This document shows, piece by piece, positions 35,543 through 39,279 of a stretch of DNA of 39,279 bases. The stretch covers positions 1 to 39,279 of the forward strand of contig JADGQO010000200.1 in NCBI GenBank assembly GCA_017881725.1, in the 5' to 3' direction. A program made the translations under genes and the position numbers. The notes under the pieces were generated by a model. The model had not been told where the DNA came from. It saw only the letters and a list, made by a program, of their open reading frames with translations, and ran no database searches. Each line of letters begins with the position of its first letter. The stretch's first letter is position 1. The stretch is from Fibrobacteria bacterium. Its GTDB lineage: Bacteria > Fibrobacterota > Fibrobacteria > UBA11236.

Positions 35543-37054
35543 TTACTTGGGCGGCACGGAAAATTGGTAAGTGACCGTTTGGCTTCCCGTGAAACCGTCG
35601 CCGATGCAACTGGGGCTGGTCCGCACGCCTTCCAGGCTCCCGCCCGTCCCGGGATAACCCGTGACATTGGGCAGCCAATCGATGGTTTCTGGAATGTTAG
35701 CGGCGGTTCCACCGCAATCGTCGCTGGACGCCACCGTGGTCTCCACCTGGCCCGAAGCGGAATAGGCGAAACCGAAAAGTTTCTGGGCCGCCGAGTCGTC
35801 GTAAATCATTAGCGCTCCCTGATCGGTGAGGCTTCCGGTGGTGGACTTCTTGAAGGTGCAGGTCTTGCCGTTGAGCGCCGAGGTCTTGACACTCGCGTAG
35901 GTGTAGGTTCCCACCGAGCGGTATTGCCGGAGCGTGGGATCCCAGACCCATCCGACGTCGGATACCGTATGCACGGTTTCATGATCGATTTGGCCGGATT
36001 TCCAGGTGTCCGTGCACTCCCAGAGCACGTCGACATTGCCCGTGAGGGGCTGCGGATCGCCGCAGGCCACCACGGCCAGCCGGGCTTCGCGCATGATGGT
36101 GTTCTCGCTGTAGTCGCCCAGGGTCCGCTCGCTCCAGACGAAACCTTGCTTCAAGGCGACGGAGGCTACCGCGGTAACGGGAGTGATACCCGCGCCGGTT
36201 TCCGTCATCTGGTTGAGGAAGCGGACGGCGGTGACGTCCTTCAGCTCGCTGCGCGCCGATCGCACCTTGGCGACGGTGTTTTGCGAATAGTTGGGATCGC
36301 TCTTGGCCACCTGGTTGGTGGGATTGGCGGCGCATTTCTCCAGGGCGTCGAGCTCGGAGAGCCATTTGCCGCTCTGCTTGGACAGGTCCATGGCGCCCGC
36401 CACGTTTGAGGCCGCCGAGGCCAGGGCGTAAATCGCACCGAGGTTGCCCACGCTGAGACCTTGGCCCTTGTAATAATCGAGGACGGATCCGATGGTGACG
36501 TCCGCGCCGGTTTTCGCAACTTCGCCCCAGGCGACCCCGGAACCGGAAACCGGACCGTCGGATGCGGATTGGCCCGCTGCGGCCTTTCCCGGGGCCGAGG
36601 TTTTTTTCAGGCCCGCAAGCAGGACGGCGGGTATGCCGGCGTTGGGGATGAAGTAGCCCATGTCCAGGCGGCCGGTCCATTCCGGCCCGAGGGTATTGGC
36701 ATAGGTGAAGGCGTAGATGGAAGCGCCGCCGGCGGAGTCCTTGGCGGTTTCCTCCGGCGTGGGGGTGTGTTCCTGGTTGGGTGTAAACGTCAAGGTTACC
36801 TGGCGCGTGGCCCCGTTCGGGTAGAACAGGTTATACACGAAGGTGTTGGGATCGCCGTTCGCGACTTCCAACTTGGCGGCCGCGAAGAACCGGGCGACAT
36901 CGGCGGGAACGCCTTTGGCCACGAGATCGGTGGCGATGGAATCGTTCACGGGGAAATCGTTCCCCTGCTTCGCCGGGCCGGCGGTGTCATTACAAGCAAC
37001 CAGCGCGAAGGCCAACATGGCGGCGGGTACGGCTAAAGCTTTCGATTTATACAT
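35543..37054 (-). CDS. Lipoprotein of unknown function
   Basis: 503 residues. Signal peptide with lipobox LVAC (C21), so envelope-anchored. Several Cys pairs and repeats of short beta strands follow (e.g. GSVLDYYKGQGLSVGNLGAIYALASAASNVAGAM). No domain I recognise; it resembles other Fibrobacterota hypothetical lipoproteins. The 3' end is 12 nt from IS91 copy 4. Upstream (higher coordinates) lies the SPFH remnant, 43 nt away, possibly once one operon. Confidence 0.65.
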   Translation of the reverse strand: MYKSKALAVPAAMLAFALVACNDTAGPAKQGNDFPVNDSIATDLVAKGVPADVARFFAAAKLEVANGDPNTFVYNLFYPNGATRQVTLTFTPNQEHTPTPEETAKDSAGGASIYAFTYANTLGPEWTGRLDMGYFIPNAGIPAVLLAGLKKTSAPGKAAAGQSASDGPVSGSGVAWGEVAKTGADVTIGSVLDYYKGQGLSVGNLGAIYALASAASNVAGAMDLSKQSGKWLSELDALEKCAANPTNQVAKSDPNYSQNTVAKVRSARSELKDVTAVRFLNQMTETGAGITPVTAVASVALKQGFVWSERTLGDYSENTIMREARLAVVACGDPQPLTGNVDVLWECTDTWKSGQIDHETVHTVSDVGWVWDPTLRQYRSVGTYTYASVKTSALNGKTCTFKKSTTGSLTDQGALMIYDDSAAQKLFGFAYSASGQVETTVASSDDCGGTAANIPETIDWLPNVTGYPGTGGSLEGVRTSPSCIGDGFTGSQTVTYQFSVPPK

Positions 37055-37097
37055 GCTGATAACGTACGTCCAACGGGGCGATTTTTGCGGATAATTC

Positions 37098-37564
37098 CTA
37101 CTTGCCGGAATTCTCCCTGGGATTCTCCATGTTCAACATCACTCCGTTAGAATTCCCCAGCATATATTGGGGCAGGGCGCCGTTCCATTTCGCGATCCAC
37201 TCCAGTTGGATGATCTTCGGGTTCGCCGAGATCGCCTGACCCTTGATTTTCAGGGCTTCGGACTGCCTTGCGCCTTTTGGATGGCGATGTTCTTGTCGAT
37301 GGAGGACTGTTTCAGATGTTCTTCCTTTTGCTTTGTCACTTCCACGAGCCGCAGCGCCTCCTGTTCGGCCAATTTCTTGTTGTTGATGGCGGCCTCGTGT
37401 TCGGTATTGTAAAAAACGTCCCGGATGTCCACCTGTTCGAGGATAATATGGTAAAAACCGAGTTCCGCGCTTAATTTTTTCAGAACGACGTCCTGGATAT
37501 CCTGGCGCTTGCTGGAATAGACTTCGATGGGGATGTAATTGCTGACGGTAAGCGCCAGGGAAGA
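37098..37564 (-). pseudogene. SPFH/prohibitin-like protein, truncated and frameshifted
   Basis: Minus strand reads VSNYIPIEVYSSKRQDIQDV, LSAELGFYHIILEQVDIRDV, then EHEAAINNKKLAEQEALRLV and IDKNIAIQKAQG in one frame. A one-base loss near 37262-37272 shifts to QSEALKIKGQAISANPKIIQ and YMLGNSNGVMLNM, then a stop at 37098. This is the C-terminal half of a Band-7/SPFH (prohibitin/HflK-like) protein; the N-terminal half is lost at the IS91 end (37568). Confidence 0.75.
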
Positions 37565-37650
37565 GTGCCTAGGTAAGTCGAACCCTGTTTTCCGTCCTCG
37601 ACCTACCCAATCCTAGCCCCTCAATTCCAGCCCCACATCCCCCTTTTCCC
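37565..37650 (-). mobile_element. IS91-family terminal fragment, copy 5
   Basis: CCTAGGTAAGTCGAACCC (37568) plus TGTTTTCCGTC match the terminal sequence of copies 2 and 3, then about 50 nt of the shared 3' non-coding region (CCTCGACCTACCCAATCC). No coding part. Confidence 0.7.
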
Positions 37651-37655
37651 CTTCT

Positions 37656-37742
37656 TCAGAAGCGGAAACCCGGAAGGATCTCATCGACATGCTGCTTAAT
37701 TTTGTTGACGCAAACAAACGCGAAAAATGTATGCCACTTTAG
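37656..37742 (+). pseudogene. Possible C-terminal coding scrap
   Basis: Plus-strand reading SEAETRKDLIDMLLNFVDAN, then KREKCMPL and stop. It looks like a helical protein end and begins where the IS91 fragment stops. No start or ribosome site; the source gene is not in the window. Low confidence. Confidence 0.3.
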
Positions 37743-37820
37743 CAATACCGTTTTAGCAGCTGCCACAATCTGGTTCAAATTCCAAAAACCAACCATTGCA
37801 ATCCTAACGTATCTGCATCG

Positions 37821-39206
37821 TCACTGGGATTGATTCACGCCCTTTCCTTTGAATCGACATAGATAGAGACCTGTGCGGAGCACATTGTTTTTGTCCAAGA
37901 TATTCAGCCGATTGCCAGCATCAATGCAAATGCTTTTAGCCGGAATGGTCTTGAACAAACGGCCACTCAAATTCAAGATCTGTACACTTTCGAAATTTTG
38001 TGTTGACACTATGCCATAAACTGGTCGATTCATTTTTGGGGTCACTGCAGTTGTGATATACGCTGCTGGTATCGGAGCGTTGCCAAGTGTAGTATTGGCG
38101 AGTGTCGAAAATGTGGTGTAGTCGGTTGCAACTTTTGGGCTTGCCCATCCAAGCTGAGCGATTACACGAATGTGCATGAAGATTGCTGTTGCAACGGTCG
38201 TTTCCGTCGCCGCGTCTGGCGCATCAGCCCAAATAGGAAATTTCATTCCTATCAAGTACGGTTCGGTTACTGACAAGTTTCCATCGAACAATTTACCCAT
38301 GTCATAATTGCTATAGAGCGTCTGTGCCGATACTACAGGGGCCACGCCGCCTGAACTTATGATGAAACCAAGGTCCCCTGAACAGTTTACGAGATAATAC
38401 TTCGCGTCGACCACGTTTTGCGGGGTCTGGCCGCCATAGTCGAACCAGTGGTCAATAGTAATATCGGGATCAAGCGGACAGCTCCCGGTTTTTGTACCGG
38501 TGATTCCAACTAAAACATCATCCCAAGCCCACATAGTTTTTCCATAAGATTTGACTAATCTGTTTACCGTGTCAACAAAACCTCTATAGCAGTCAATTGG
38601 GAGCGCATTTGTTCCATATTTGGCCTTTGCCGCAGTCGCCAATTGAGGGAAATTGGCGTACTCATTGGAGAACATATACTCATCGGCGCCAATATGCCAA
38701 AATGGTCCGGGGAATTGAGGAATGATTTCATTCAATATCTCTTTGACAAATTTAAAGGTAGTGTCTTTGCTTAAGTCAAGCGCCCAATATTGCGAGCCAA
38801 GTACCTGTTGCCCAAGAAGCAAATTTTTGTGCGCAGCATAGAGCCAGTTGCAATGACCAGGGAAATCGAATTCTGGTAATATGGTGATATGATATTTTGT
38901 GGCAAGAGCGATGATGTCCTGCACGTCCGTCTGAGAATAATGATCAACAGAGGTAATTTCCGGATGAACCTTACAGGTAAGCCTAAATCCACCATTATTG
39001 GTTTTAGAAATACCATCGGACAAATGCCAATGAAAAAGATTCATTTTGTTATAGGCCATTTCACGCAAGTGAGTTTTTATCCATTCGACCGTGTAAAATT
39101 TTCTGCCACAATCAACCATCATACCGCGCCACTTGCCAATCGGCCAATCTCGAAAATAAAGAACCCCGCGGCAAGCCACGGGGTATTGAAACCAGGGGAA
39201 ATGCAA
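37821..39206 (-). CDS. GH20 beta-N-acetylhexosaminidase, 5'-truncated, with sorting domain
   Basis: 461 residues in the open frame, but the first 20 or so are encoded by a REP-like hairpin, so true homology starts near residue 22 (PIGKWRGMMVDCGRKFYTVE). GH20 motifs: FHWHLSDG (58-65), PEFDFPGHC (111-119), and the catalytic Asp-Glu pair in HIGADE (D175, E176). The usual N-terminal GH20b domain and signal peptide are missing. The tail (VQILNLSGRLFKTIP, GLYLCRF) is a sorting-type domain like that of the xylanase. GC content is visibly lower than in neighbouring genes. The enzyme would release N-acetylglucosamine from chitin or glycans; this copy is probably not secreted. Confidence 0.8.
   Translation of the reverse strand: MHFPWFQYPVACRGVLYFRDWPIGKWRGMMVDCGRKFYTVEWIKTHLREMAYNKMNLFHWHLSDGISKTNNGGFRLTCKVHPEITSVDHYSQTDVQDIIALATKYHITILPEFDFPGHCNWLYAAHKNLLLGQQVLGSQYWALDLSKDTTFKFVKEILNEIIPQFPGPFWHIGADEYMFSNEYANFPQLATAAKAKYGTNALPIDCYRGFVDTVNRLVKSYGKTMWAWDDVLVGITGTKTGSCPLDPDITIDHWFDYGGQTPQNVVDAKYYLVNCSGDLGFIISSGGVAPVVSAQTLYSNYDMGKLFDGNLSVTEPYLIGMKFPIWADAPDAATETTVATAIFMHIRVIAQLGWASPKVATDYTTFSTLANTTLGNAPIPAAYITTAVTPKMNRPVYGIVSTQNFESVQILNLSGRLFKTIPAKSICIDAGNRLNILDKNNVLRTGLYLCRFKGKGVNQSQ
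39164..39183. repeat. REP-like hairpin, copy 1
   Basis: CCCCGCGG-CAAG-CCACGGGG with one mismatch, followed by TATTGAA. It forms the first codons of the GH20 reading. Confidence 0.6.
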
Positions 39207-39241
39207 AAGTCGAGAATTGCATGCAAATACCTAATCTAAAG

Positions 39242-39257
39242 CCGCAGCAAGCTGTGG
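39242..39257. repeat. REP-like hairpin, copy 2
   Basis: CCGCAG-CAAG-CTGTGG followed by GGAATTGACCC, closely related to copy 1 (same CAAG loop and trailing ATTGA). Same orientation, 78 nt apart. Confidence 0.55.
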
Positions 39258-39279
39258 GGAATTGACCCAAGTGATTAAA

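Overview
The window looks like a chromosomal segment of a diazotrophic, polysaccharide-degrading bacterium of the Fibrobacterota (Fibrobacteres) type. The basis is inference from content: secreted GH11 xylanase and GH20 enzymes with C-terminal sorting-type domains, a lipoprotein GH5 glycanase, beta-propeller/collagen-like surface proteins and a discoidin-type fragment, all in GC-rich DNA. No rRNA or other phylogenetic marker is present, so the assignment is tentative. I see no tRNA, rRNA or CRISPR.

Left part (1-13.7 kb): a cut-off methyltransferase-like gene (-), a Ski2-like helicase with a DUF3516-type tail, a GDT1/UPF0016 membrane protein, a DUF1456 protein (-), a GH5 lipoprotein, a FrnE-like DsbA protein, a three-gene minus-strand operon (HAMP membrane protein, heptaheme cytochrome c, second membrane protein), an SDR oxidoreductase, the GH11 xylanase, a 5'-truncated discoidin-domain remnant (-) and GDP-L-fucose synthase.

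Central part (13.7-25.6 kb): a nitrogen-fixation island. On the minus strand, nifH-nifD-nifK-nifE-nifN-nifX-DUF269-ferredoxin-nifQ reads from a textbook sigma54 -24/-12 promoter with two NifA-type upstream activator sites (TGT-N10-ACA). Converging on it from the left is one gene encoding DraG (dinitrogenase reductase-activating glycohydrolase) fused to DraT (dinitrogenase reductase ADP-ribosyltransferase), with its own NifA-type site and sigma54 promoter. Divergent from nifH, a second -24/-12-like element precedes a receiver-like protein that lacks its phosphoacceptor Asp, followed 4 nt later by a group II-type truncated hemoglobin. Together these look like one NifA/sigma54 regulon: enzyme, cofactor assembly, post-translational switch, and a possible O2/NO-handling pair. 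nifA, nifB, nifU, nifS and nifV are not in the window.

Right part (25.6-39.3 kb): an accessory region. It holds an AAA/DUF4143 ATPase with a palindromic, apparently leaderless promoter, and a TetR-AhpD-HPP operon with a palindromic operator. It also holds at least five decayed copies or ends of one IS91-family (HUH) element. Their shared end abuts remnants of a DUF2306-like membrane protein and an SPFH/prohibitin-like protein, so the element family has been remodelling this locus. Between them lie a DNRLRE-like/collagen/seven-bladed-propeller protein, gene remnants, a lipoprotein of unknown function and a low-GC GH20 gene whose 5' end is replaced by a REP-like hairpin.
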